Origin: Sediminibacterium sp.
GTDB lineage: Bacteria > Bacteroidota > Bacteroidia > Chitinophagales > Chitinophagaceae
Length of the DNA: 64,000 nt
NCBI RefSeq assembly: GCF_019264485.1
Contig: NZ_JAHVAA010000006.1
Location: forward strand, 124,001-188,000
Direction: 5' to 3'
The translations under genes were made by a program, and so were the position numbers. Shown in pieces: positions 54,058 to 61,597 of the stretch (position 1 is the first letter of the stretch; every line of letters begins with the position of its first letter). Below the pieces are notes generated by a model. The model did no database searches, was not told where the DNA came from, and saw only the letters and a list, made by a program, of their open reading frames with translations.

Positions 54058-54630
54058 ATGAAATCATTGATATGGGTTGTGGCTGCAATATGCATGACCA
54101 CTACCTTTTCGCCTGCACATGCACAGGCGCCAACAGTTTTTGCCAATACTGAAATAAAAAACGCCAATGGCGATGTTATGTTACTGGGTCATTGCAATAT
54201 TTCGATGCTCAGACAGGGAGCGTTTCAACAATGGTTTATACCCGGGTTTAATACCTATCAACCCGATACTTCAGTTGCCCATTCTCTTGTGCCTTTGTTA
54301 AAAAATAAGTTCATTGAAATATTCCTGGGTACCTGGTGCGGCGACAGTAGAAGAGAGGTACCGCGGATGCTTAAGTTACTGGAGATAGCAGGTTTCGATA
54401 TCCAGAAAGTAAAACTGATTTTTGTAAACAATACTGCAGAGGCCTATAAGCAGAGCCCGCAACATGAAGAAGCGGGAAAAAATATCAAAAGGGTTCCAAC
54501 AATGATCGTTTATGAAAACCAGCTAGAAATCGGGCGAATAATCGAGTACCCGGTTGAAACACTGGAGAAAGATTTACTGAGAATATTGAAGGCAGAAAAG
54601 TATGTGCCGAATTATAATCAGTTGAAGTAG
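54058..54630 (+). CDS. secreted thioredoxin-like protein
   Basis: A 190-residue protein with a signal peptide (about 1-23, ending AHAQA) and a thioredoxin fold having FLGTWCGDSRREVPR as active site (only one Cys, as CGDS) and RVPTMIVYE with the cis-proline. The ATG at 54058 is chosen since it gives a normal signal peptide; earlier in-frame codons run through the preceding gene. With a single Cys it may act in disulfide shuffling or thiol protection rather than as a standard oxidoreductase. Confidence 0.8.
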   Translation: MKSLIWVVAAICMTTTFSPAHAQAPTVFANTEIKNANGDVMLLGHCNISMLRQGAFQQWFIPGFNTYQPDTSVAHSLVPLLKNKFIEIFLGTWCGDSRREVPRMLKLLEIAGFDIQKVKLIFVNNTAEAYKQSPQHEEAGKNIKRVPTMIVYENQLEIGRIIEYPVETLEKDLLRILKAEKYVPNYNQLK

Positions 54631-54638
54631 GGTTTAAT

Positions 54639-54679
54639 AGTGAGTAGTGAGTAGTCAGTATAAAAACTCACTACTCACT
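54639..54679. terminator. inverted repeat between convergent genes
   Basis: Perfect 14-base arms AGTGAGTAGTGAGT and complement with a 13-base gap, between the thioredoxin-like gene and lpxD. The lpxD stop codon is inside the right arm. The left side is also a short tandem repeat of GTGAGTA-like units. Confidence 0.5.
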
Positions 54680-55631
54680 TAGCACCTCCCTCCATTACTT
54701 TTTTCCATAATTCCGGTATTCTCTTAATCCATACCAGCTCTCTTCTTTTTAGTGAAGCATCTTCGGCGGGGTAGCCGAAGTAGGTTTTTCCGCCTTCCAA
54801 TGAAGAGGGAACACCACTTTGAGCCAGCACTACTGCATTGGCGCCGATGGTTAAGGTTTTACTTACACCCACCTGTCCCCAAAGTGTAACACCATCTTCA
54901 ATAATGGTTCCGCCTGCAATACCTACCTGTGCAGCAAATAAACAGTTTTTACCGACAGTAGTATCGTGACCAATATGAACCATATTATCCATGCAAGTGC
55001 CTTTCCCGATCCGGGTTTCGGCAGTTACTCCACGATCAATGGTACAGCCTGCACCTATTTCAACATGGTCTTCAATAACCACATTGCCGCAGCTGACCAT
55101 TTTTTTAAACCATACGTCGCGGTCTTTTTTAGTATTGTAATAGAAGGCATCGCTGCCGATTACTGTGCCGGATTGTATTACTACATGATCGCCGATTATC
55201 GTATGATTGAGTATTGTTACATTCGGATGGATGATACAATGTTTTCCGATCACTACCTGTTCTCCAATAAAACAATTGGGCATTACAACTGAACCCTCTC
55301 CAATAACAGCACTAGTACTGATACTTGTTTGTGCAGGTGTAAATGGTCGGAACTGTTGTACAATTTTTAAATAGGCTTCAAAAGGTTCATCAGTTATTAA
55401 AATGGTTTTTCCTTCAGGAACAACTACATCAATGGTATTGATAATGATAAAATCAGCAGCACTGTTCAGGCATTTATCATAGTATTTTGGATGGTCCACA
55501 AAAACCAGGTCACCACTTTCTACCTTATGAATTTCATTGATACCGGTAATCATCGCTTCGGGATTTCCTTTGATCTTAGCATCGATCAATGATGCGATAT
55601 GGCTGGCAGAAACGGGTGCGGGAAACTTCAT
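54675..55631 (-). CDS. lpxD: UDP-3-O-acylglucosamine N-acyltransferase (LpxD)-like
   Basis: A 318-residue acyltransferase: N-terminal LpxD-type uridine-binding domain (about 1-95) and a left-handed beta-helix of hexapeptide repeats (about 100-285), with the catalytic His in NMVHIGHDTTVG. It adds the second acyl chain in lipid A synthesis. The ATG at 55631 is chosen; an in-frame TTG upstream is part of a perfect -7 element (55653-55660). Bacteroidota often carry two LpxD-like genes, and this one is not with lpxC/fabZ, so it may be the second. Confidence 0.85.
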   Translation of the reverse strand: MKFPAPVSASHIASLIDAKIKGNPEAMITGINEIHKVESGDLVFVDHPKYYDKCLNSAADFIIINTIDVVVPEGKTILITDEPFEAYLKIVQQFRPFTPAQTSISTSAVIGEGSVVMPNCFIGEQVVIGKHCIIHPNVTILNHTIIGDHVVIQSGTVIGSDAFYYNTKKDRDVWFKKMVSCGNVVIEDHVEIGAGCTIDRGVTAETRIGKGTCMDNMVHIGHDTTVGKNCLFAAQVGIAGGTIIEDGVTLWGQVGVSKTLTIGANAVVLAQSGVPSSLEGGKTYFGYPAEDASLKRRELVWIKRIPELWKKVMEGGAK

Positions 55632-55652
55632 ATGCCCTTTTTTTGTTAAAAT

Positions 55653-55660
55653 CAAAGGTA
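55653..55660 (-). promoter_or_regulatory. -7 element of lpxD
   Basis: TACCTTTG on the minus strand, 21 bases before the ATG at 55631. Confidence 0.6.
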
Positions 55661-55942
55661 ACGAGCGGCTTTGATGAGAAATTATTTTAGTTGGGTTTTA
55701 ACGTAAAAAACTGCTTATTTTTTACAGACATAACAGTTTTTTTATTGCTAACTGATTGTTTATGCCTGAAAAGATCATCTTATGAAACCCTTTGTTCATC
55801 TATATTACAGCAGATTAATATTTTGTGTTCAGTATAATCTCAATTACTTACATAACCTAAAAAACAACCTGTCTGGTGCTCTTAAACTAAGCTGCTATTC
55901 ACAACTGCTCCTAAAATGTGAATAAAATTGTTTAAAAAAATT
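55661..55942. other. AT-rich intergenic stretch without recognised genes
   Basis: Most of the 419-base gap between lpxD and the pseudouridine synthase. It is AT-rich and contains no open frame, tRNA or repeat that I can support. The promoter and leader of the next gene follow it. Confidence 0.5.
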
Positions 55943-55973
55943 TTTGCTTTCGATGAAACTATTTTTAATATTG
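55943..55973 (+). promoter_or_regulatory. probable promoter of the pseudouridine synthase
   Basis: TTTG (55943-55946), a 19-base spacer, then TAATATTG (55966-55973), one mismatch from TAnnTTTG. It predicts a leader of about 70 bases. Confidence 0.5.
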
Positions 55974-56018
55974 TGTAGGGAAATTTATTTCCCAGTACTT
56001 ACTAACCCATCCATATAC

Positions 56019-56048
56019 AAAGTCTCGCTTCTGCGGGACTTTTGTTTT
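56019..56048 (+). terminator. terminator-like hairpin in the leader of the pseudouridine synthase gene
   Basis: Stem AAAGTCTCGC/GCGGGACTTT (56019-56028 with 56033-56042, one G-T pair), loop TTCT, then TGTTTT, ending 2 bases before the ATG. It could attenuate transcription or end a short upstream RNA. Confidence 0.5.
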
Positions 56049-56050
56049 AC

Positions 56051-56638
56051 ATGAATCACTACTTCATCATCTATAAACCTTACCTCGTTCAATCGCAGTT
56101 TTCACCTGTTGAAGGAAAGCAAACACTTGCAGATTTTTTTCAGGTACCGACAGATGTATATCCCGTTGGCAGACTGGATCATGACAGTGAGGGATTATTG
56201 ATACTGACTAATGATAAGCAACTGAATCATCGTTTACTGCATCCGAAATTTAAACACGAAAGAGAATATTGGGTACAGGTTGATGGTGCCATAACACATG
56301 AAGCAATTACGCAACTTGCTAAAGGTGTAACCATTGCTGTTGACGGGAAACAACATACAACGGCACCTGCCGAAGTGTATGGTTTTGAAACAGCGCCCCT
56401 CGTTCCGGTTCGAAATCCACCCATTCGTTTTCGTAAAGAAATTCCTGCACCATGGGTGAGCATCAGCTTAACAGAAGGCAAAAACAGGCAGGTAAGAAAA
56501 ATGACAGCAAGTGTTGGTTTTCCGACCCTGAGATTGATCCGTTACAGGATTGAACAGTTAACCATCGACGGAATGCAGCCAGGCGATTTGGTTAGTCTCT
56601 CAAAATCATCTTTGTATAAACAATTGTTTCATGAATAA
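56051..56638 (+). CDS. rRNA large-subunit pseudouridine synthase, RsuA/RluE type
   Basis: A 195-residue pseudouridine synthase without an S4 domain. Catalytic Asp is in VGRLDHDSEGLLILTND (about 43-59), and ISLTEGKNRQVRKM is the family motif II. Length fits RluE, which modifies U2457 in 23S rRNA. The ATG at 56051 is chosen over an upstream TTG. It overlaps the following GNAT gene by 8 bases. Confidence 0.9.
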   Translation: MNHYFIIYKPYLVQSQFSPVEGKQTLADFFQVPTDVYPVGRLDHDSEGLLILTNDKQLNHRLLHPKFKHEREYWVQVDGAITHEAITQLAKGVTIAVDGKQHTTAPAEVYGFETAPLVPVRNPPIRFRKEIPAPWVSISLTEGKNRQVRKMTASVGFPTLRLIRYRIEQLTIDGMQPGDLVSLSKSSLYKQLFHE

Positions 56639-57098
56639 ATCTGTTATCGCACAAAACGGTGTTTATTTCATTACTACCGACCGGGATGCAATGGATATTG
56701 GAATGATTCATCGCTACCTGTCTGAAGACTCTTATTGGGCTAAAAATATTCCGGTAGAACTGGTCCGAAAATCAGTCGGCCATTCTCTTTGTTTTGGGGT
56801 TTTTGAAACGGAGTCGCAAATTGGGTTTGCCCGTGTAATTACCGATACAACCAGTTTTGCCTATCTCGCAGACGTATTTATTTTACCTGATCATAGAGGT
56901 AAGGGTTTGTCGAAATGGTTGATGAAAACCATACACGCACATCCCGATTTACAGGGACTAAGGCGATGGTTACTCTTTACCAGTGATGCCCATGGCTTGT
57001 ATAGTCAGTTTGGTTGGGAACAGGTACCGGATAACTTCACAGGCCGTATCATGCAGATACATAACCCCGACATTTACCTGGTATCTAAAGAAAACTAA
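56631..57098 (+). CDS. GNAT-family N-acetyltransferase
   Basis: A 155-residue acetyltransferase with the acetyl-CoA motif ADVFILPDHRGKGLSKWLM (about 80-98) and a conserved C-terminal LFTSDAHGLYSQFGW. Such short enzymes acetylate small amines or protein N-termini; the substrate is unknown. It is translationally coupled to the pseudouridine synthase. Confidence 0.88.
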   Translation: MNKSVIAQNGVYFITTDRDAMDIGMIHRYLSEDSYWAKNIPVELVRKSVGHSLCFGVFETESQIGFARVITDTTSFAYLADVFILPDHRGKGLSKWLMKTIHAHPDLQGLRRWLLFTSDAHGLYSQFGWEQVPDNFTGRIMQIHNPDIYLVSKEN

Positions 57099-57155
57099 AC
57101 CCGGTAAGCTGCTTAATAATCCGCTAATCTTTCACCAATCTTGCCTGCTAAGCGT

Positions 57156-57163
57156 TAATTTTG
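57156..57163 (+). promoter_or_regulatory. -7 element of lysS
   Basis: TAATTTTG matches TAnnTTTG, 28 bases before the ATG at 57192. Confidence 0.5.
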
Positions 57164-57191
57164 CTGCTCTTTACGTAACCGTAGTATTTAT

Positions 57192-58718
57192 ATGAGTCAA
57201 GCACATTTATCGGAGCAGGAACTGATTCGCCGGGAGAAACTGGCCAAATTACAGGAAGCTGGTATCGACCCCTTCCCGGCAGCCCTGTACCCCGTTAGTC
57301 ACTATTCAACAGATATTAAAGAGAATTACTCAGAAGAAACCAAGGATTCATTTGCCGGTATTTGTGTGGCAGGAAGGGTAATGAGTATAAACGATAAAGG
57401 GAAAGTGTTCTTTATCAAGATACAGGACAGCAAGGGTATTATACAACTGTACGTAAAGCGTGATGATATTTGTCCGGAAGAGGATAAGTCACTCTGGGAC
57501 CATGTCATTAAACATGGCCTGGATCTTGGCGACATCATTGGTGTAACTGGTTTTGCATTTATTACCAAAACAGGAGAAACCTCTGTTCATGCGCAAACAT
57601 TTACCATGCTGGCCAAATCGCTCAAACCACTTCCCGTAGTAAAACGCGATGAAGAAGGGAATGTATTTGATGCAGTTACCGACCCTGAGTTCAGGTATCG
57701 TCAACGATATGCCGACCTGATTATCAATCCCGACGTAAAAGATACTTTTGTTAAACGTACCAAACTCATAAATACCATCCGTACTTTCCTGAATGAACAG
57801 GGAGCACTGGAAGTAGATACACCTGTATTACAGGCTATTCCTGGTGGTGCTGCAGCCCGTCCTTTTATAACGCATCACAATGCACTGGACGTTCCCTTTT
57901 ATCTCCGAATAGCCAATGAACTATACCTGAAACGTTTGATTGTGGGTGGTTTCGACTGGGTATATGAGTTTAGCCGCAATTTCAGGAATGAGGGTATGGA
58001 CAGAACACATAACCCCGAGTTTACCGTACTGGAATGGTATACTGCTTACAAAGATTATTTCTGGATGATGGAAATAACCGAACAGCTTTTTGAAAAAATA
58101 GCTATCGCATTACATGGTACCACCGATGTACCGTTGGGTGATAAAACGATCAGTTTTAAAGCCCCTTTTAAAAGAATAAGTATTCATGACGCCATTAAGG
58201 AAAATACCGGGGTTGATGTGAGTGCTATGGATGAAGCCGGTTTGAGAGAGGTTTGTAAACAACTGAAGATAGATGTGCCTGGCAATATTGGCAAAGGCAA
58301 ATTGATAGATGAAATTTTTGGGGCCACTAGTGAGCATACATTCATTCAACCCACATTCATTATTGATTACCCGGTTGAAATGAGCCCACTCACTAAAAAA
58401 CACCGTACTAAAAACGGATTGGTGGAAAGATTTGAGTTGATGGTAAACGGAAAAGAAATAGCCAATGCTTATTCTGAACTGAACGACCCCATCGATCAGC
58501 GTGAACGGTTTGAGGAGCAGTTAAAACTGATGGAGCGTGGCGATGATGAAGCGATGTTTATTGATCATGATTTTCTTCGTGCGCTTGAATATGGTATGCC
58601 ACCAACTTCTGGAATCGGCATTGGTATTGATCGTTTGTGTATGATGATGACCAATCAGTCTTCCATTCAGGATGTATTGTTGTTTCCCCAAATGAGGCCG
58701 GAAAAGCAGGTGGAATAA
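57192..58718 (+). CDS. lysS: lysyl-tRNA synthetase (class II)
   Basis: A 508-residue class II synthetase: OB-fold anticodon domain (about 55-150), motif 2 FRNEGMDRTHNPEFTVLEWY (about 264-283) and motif 3 GIGIGIDRLCMMM (about 476-488). A segment of about 75 residues (about 320-395) with a SAP-like KLIDEIF stretch is an insertion common in Bacteroidota LysS. Charges tRNA-Lys. Confidence 0.97.
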   Translation: MSQAHLSEQELIRREKLAKLQEAGIDPFPAALYPVSHYSTDIKENYSEETKDSFAGICVAGRVMSINDKGKVFFIKIQDSKGIIQLYVKRDDICPEEDKSLWDHVIKHGLDLGDIIGVTGFAFITKTGETSVHAQTFTMLAKSLKPLPVVKRDEEGNVFDAVTDPEFRYRQRYADLIINPDVKDTFVKRTKLINTIRTFLNEQGALEVDTPVLQAIPGGAAARPFITHHNALDVPFYLRIANELYLKRLIVGGFDWVYEFSRNFRNEGMDRTHNPEFTVLEWYTAYKDYFWMMEITEQLFEKIAIALHGTTDVPLGDKTISFKAPFKRISIHDAIKENTGVDVSAMDEAGLREVCKQLKIDVPGNIGKGKLIDEIFGATSEHTFIQPTFIIDYPVEMSPLTKKHRTKNGLVERFELMVNGKEIANAYSELNDPIDQRERFEEQLKLMERGDDEAMFIDHDFLRALEYGMPPTSGIGIGIDRLCMMMTNQSSIQDVLLFPQMRPEKQVE

Positions 58719-58721
58719 TTG

Positions 58722-59213
58722 CTAGTTGAACACGGGAACGAATTGCTTTACTTCATCAGCAAAGGCAATGGCTTCCCGGTCATTTTTAAAACGAATCAGG
58801 AATTTATTACGGACCTCATATTGGGGTCCCTTTTTTTGTGTAGTGTACATTGTCGTAAAAAAAAACTGCTGATCGCTTTTTAGTCTAACCAGTATCTCGG
58901 AAGGCTTATTATTATCAAAACTGTTAGTACTTAATTCAGACAGGCGAGTCCACAGGCTTATATATTTACCGACTCTTACCTTCCCCGCCTCAGTTTCTTC
59001 TATCCAGAACCAGATATACCCATTTTTTTCATCAACCTTATAATAGGTTTTTACGGTAATACTATTATTATTGCCAGCTTCATTGACATCCACTGAACTA
59101 ATCAGTTTACCCTCTATTGTATAACGAAAATCACCACAATGACCATGAAATTGTGCATGTGCAGATACGGCCATAAAAACCGTCAAAATGAGTATTAAAG
59201 CAGTATTTCGCAT
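58722..59213 (-). CDS. hypothetical secreted protein
   Basis: A 163-residue protein with a signal peptide (about 1-21, ending SAHAQ) and a mature beta-rich domain (GDFRYTIEGKLISSV, TVKTYYKVDEKNGYIWFWIEE, KSDQQFFFTTMYTTQ). Family not recognised. Its stop is 3 bases from the convergent lysS stop. Confidence 0.6.
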   Translation of the reverse strand: MRNTALILILTVFMAVSAHAQFHGHCGDFRYTIEGKLISSVDVNEAGNNNSITVKTYYKVDEKNGYIWFWIEETEAGKVRVGKYISLWTRLSELSTNSFDNNKPSEILVRLKSDQQFFFTTMYTTQKKGPQYEVRNKFLIRFKNDREAIAFADEVKQFVPVFN

Positions 59214-59305
59214 CAGGGGGTCTACGATATTACTACTATTTTCTAAAAAATGCGAGTATCTGCGCTTAAAAGTAGATTAACAATCAATAAAAAGTAGACG
59301 AACTC

Positions 59306-60124
59306 CTATACAAACAGGTCATTGTACAACTGGCCCCTGGGTACAACAGCATATTTATCTAAATCTGTAATGCCTTCCGCAGCAAGCAGTTCTTCATCAA
59401 TAAAAGTGTTACCCGTACAGCTTAGACCCGTTTTCAGAAGTATATAAAAAACAGAATCGGCGATAATTTCAGGCGTCCGGCTCATTTTGGCCAGGGCTTC
59501 TCCGCCAAGCAGGTTACGCACTGCGGCTGTATCGATGGTGGTTCTGGGCCATAAAGCATTCGAAGCTATACCCGCCCCTTTAAATTCTGCTGCCCAACCC
59601 AAAGCCAGCATACTCATATTGTATTTGGTGAGGGTATAGGCAATATGTCCACCCAGCCATTTAGGTTGCAGACTGATGGGTGGTGATAAGGTTATAATAT
59701 GGGGATTGTTTCCTTTTTTTAACCAGGGAATACAATGTTTTACCACCAGAAAAGTTCCTCTCACATTAATGCTGTGCATCAGGTCGAAACGTTTTGTTTC
59801 TGTTTGCTCGGTGGGTGTAAGCTGTATGGCTGAGGCATTATTAATCACTACATCAATTCCACCAAATTTTGCTACTGCCTGCTCAACCATCGATTGAATC
59901 TGTTCTTCATGTCTTATATCAACCTGAACTGCCAGCGCCTTACCACCTGCGGCTTCTATTTCTTCAGCAGCAGAAAAAATAGTGCCTCCCAGTCGCGGAT
60001 CTTCAGTTACACTTTTAGCAGCTACTACAATATTGGCGCCCTCTTTTGCCAAGCGTAAAGCGATGGCTTTACCAATACCACGACTGGCACCTGTAATAAG
60101 AATGGTTCTGTTCTGAAATGACAT
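59306..60124 (-). CDS. short-chain dehydrogenase, HSDL2-like
   Basis: A 272-residue SDR with TGASRGIGKAIALRLA, NNASAIQL and YTLTKYN (Tyr, Lys). The segment AAKSVTEDPRLGGTIFSAAEEI and HIITLSPPISLQPKW are typical of hydroxysteroid dehydrogenase-like 2 (HSDL2) proteins. Likely acts on a lipid-type hydroxy or keto compound; the natural substrate is unknown. It lies 40 bases after gmk. Confidence 0.88.
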   Translation of the reverse strand: MSFQNRTILITGASRGIGKAIALRLAKEGANIVVAAKSVTEDPRLGGTIFSAAEEIEAAGGKALAVQVDIRHEEQIQSMVEQAVAKFGGIDVVINNASAIQLTPTEQTETKRFDLMHSINVRGTFLVVKHCIPWLKKGNNPHIITLSPPISLQPKWLGGHIAYTLTKYNMSMLALGWAAEFKGAGIASNALWPRTTIDTAAVRNLLGGEALAKMSRTPEIIADSVFYILLKTGLSCTGNTFIDEELLAAEGITDLDKYAVVPRGQLYNDLFV

Positions 60125-60164
60125 AATAAAACATATTGATGTACCTAAATTTAGGCAAACATCG

Positions 60165-60740
60165 TTACCAACCTAAGAAATCTTTGATCAAAGATTCTGT
60201 TGCAAGGCAGGCTTTCTGAAGCTCATCGTTAACAATAGTATGATGAAAATGATGACTGAAAGAAATCTCATAACTGGCTTTGTTTACTCTGGTAGCAAGG
60301 CTTTCCGGCGTTTCGGTACCACGACTTTCTAAACGTCGTTTTAATTCTTCCACAGAGGGAGGCTGTATAAATATAGAGAGGCAGCTTCCTTCAAATTGCT
60401 GCTGTACATGAATGGCACCTTTAACATCAATATCAAGAACAGGAACGCGTCCCTCATTCCAGATACGATCCAGTTCGCTTTTCAGGGTACCATAATATTT
60501 TCCCTCGTATACCATTTCCCATTCAACAAAAGATTCTTCCTTTATTTTCTGCTGAAAAGTTTCAGGGCTAATAAAATAATAATCTACTCCGTTTTTTTCC
60601 TTTCCCCTGGGTGAGCGTGTTGCCGCAGAAATAGAAAAGCAAAGCAGGGGGTATTTATTGAGCAGGTAATGTGTAATAGAAGTTTTACCCGATCCCGACG
60701 GTGCTGTTATGATGATGAGTTTCCCTTTATTTGCTTGCAT
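60165..60740 (-). CDS. gmk: guanylate kinase
   Basis: A 191-residue guanylate kinase with P-loop TAPSGSGKTS (about 12-21), SAATRSPRGKEKNGVDYYFIS, EWEMVYEGKYYGT and DIDVKGAIHVQQQF. It phosphorylates GMP to GDP. The ATG at 60740 is chosen; a TTG two codons upstream also exists. A copy of the palindromic repeat lies in the 125 bases upstream. Confidence 0.96.
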   Translation of the reverse strand: MQANKGKLIIITAPSGSGKTSITHYLLNKYPLLCFSISAATRSPRGKEKNGVDYYFISPETFQQKIKEESFVEWEMVYEGKYYGTLKSELDRIWNEGRVPVLDIDVKGAIHVQQQFEGSCLSIFIQPPSVEELKRRLESRGTETPESLATRVNKASYEISFSHHFHHTIVNDELQKACLATESLIKDFLGW

Positions 60741-60801
60741 GCGCAAAGAAACAGAATTTTCAGAAGCCTGAAAAGGGGTTTGTTTTTCATTGTAAAACTA
60801 A

Positions 60802-60857
60802 GGCTCTGCGGAGTAGATTCACCGCAGAGCCGCAGGAGTTAAAGAGATTTCGCAGAG
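60802..60857. repeat. palindromic intergenic repeat, copy 3 (one outer arm missing)
   Basis: Inner arms GGCTCTGCGG (60802-60811) and CCGCAGAGCC (60822-60831), then GCAGGAGTTAAAGAGATTTCGCAGAG, an imperfect right outer core. It lies between gmk and a nitroreductase gene. Confidence 0.7.
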
Positions 60858-60864
60858 AAAAAAC

Positions 60865-61449
60865 TCAGCTGTGCCAGGTTGTTTTTTCTGAGAGTGGAAT
60901 GTTTCTTTTTCCATCAGCTGTCGTTTCATCTGTGTAACCCAGGTATAATAAACCCATTACAAGATCATCATCGGCAAGCCCCAGCATATTTTTCATGCTT
61001 TCGTGGTGTGTCATAGCTCCGGTACTCCATAAAGTAGCAATACCAAGTGCATGGGCACCCAGTAAAATATGTTCAACAGCCGCAGCAGTAGCAGCAATTT
61101 CTTCTATTAAGGGAATTTTTTGGGTTGGCTGCCGTTTCATGTATACCAGAACGAGATGAGAAATTTTTTCACCGTTTTGAATAATACCCTGGTATTTAGC
61201 AGTGGTAAATTTATCAGCATCGGTATGTGCCTTATAAAGATCTGCATGTTGTTGGCAGAAAATTTTCAGGCTTTCTCCTGAATATACCACAAAACGCCAG
61301 GGTTCGGTTCTTCCATGTGTTGGTGCCCAATCTGCCAGTTCTAATAATTGCTGAACAGAAGCCGGGTCAATCTTTTTTCCATTCATTAAAGAAGGCTTAC
61401 TGCTTCTTCTGCCGGTAACGATTTCCTGAAAAATTTCAAATGTGTTCAT
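60865..61449 (-). CDS. nitroreductase-family protein
   Basis: A 194-residue flavin nitroreductase: RRSSKPS near the start (FMN phosphate site), WAPTHGRTEPWRFVV, and GIATLWSTGAM followed by GLLYLGY. It most resembles the YdjA group (short nitroreductases). Likely reduces quinones or nitro compounds with NAD(P)H. A perfect -7 element (61454-61461) lies only 4 bases before the ATG. Confidence 0.92.
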   Translation of the reverse strand: MNTFEIFQEIVTGRRSSKPSLMNGKKIDPASVQQLLELADWAPTHGRTEPWRFVVYSGESLKIFCQQHADLYKAHTDADKFTTAKYQGIIQNGEKISHLVLVYMKRQPTQKIPLIEEIAATAAAVEHILLGAHALGIATLWSTGAMTHHESMKNMLGLADDDLVMGLLYLGYTDETTADGKRNIPLSEKTTWHS

Positions 61450-61453
61450 ACTG

Positions 61454-61461
61454 CAAACATA
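61454..61461 (-). promoter_or_regulatory. -7 element of the nitroreductase gene
   Basis: TATGTTTG on the minus strand, 4 bases before the ATG at 61449, so the mRNA is probably leaderless or nearly so. Confidence 0.55.
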
Positions 61462-61597
61462 AACCGATCAGGTTTTATATCTGTAAACCCGGAACATATA
61501 AACATTTTCGAGAAACGATAAAATGGCTTATATTGATTGGTGTTTTATAGTATATGGCAGGTGCTTTGTACTATATCTGTTTAGCAAATTGCTTGCT

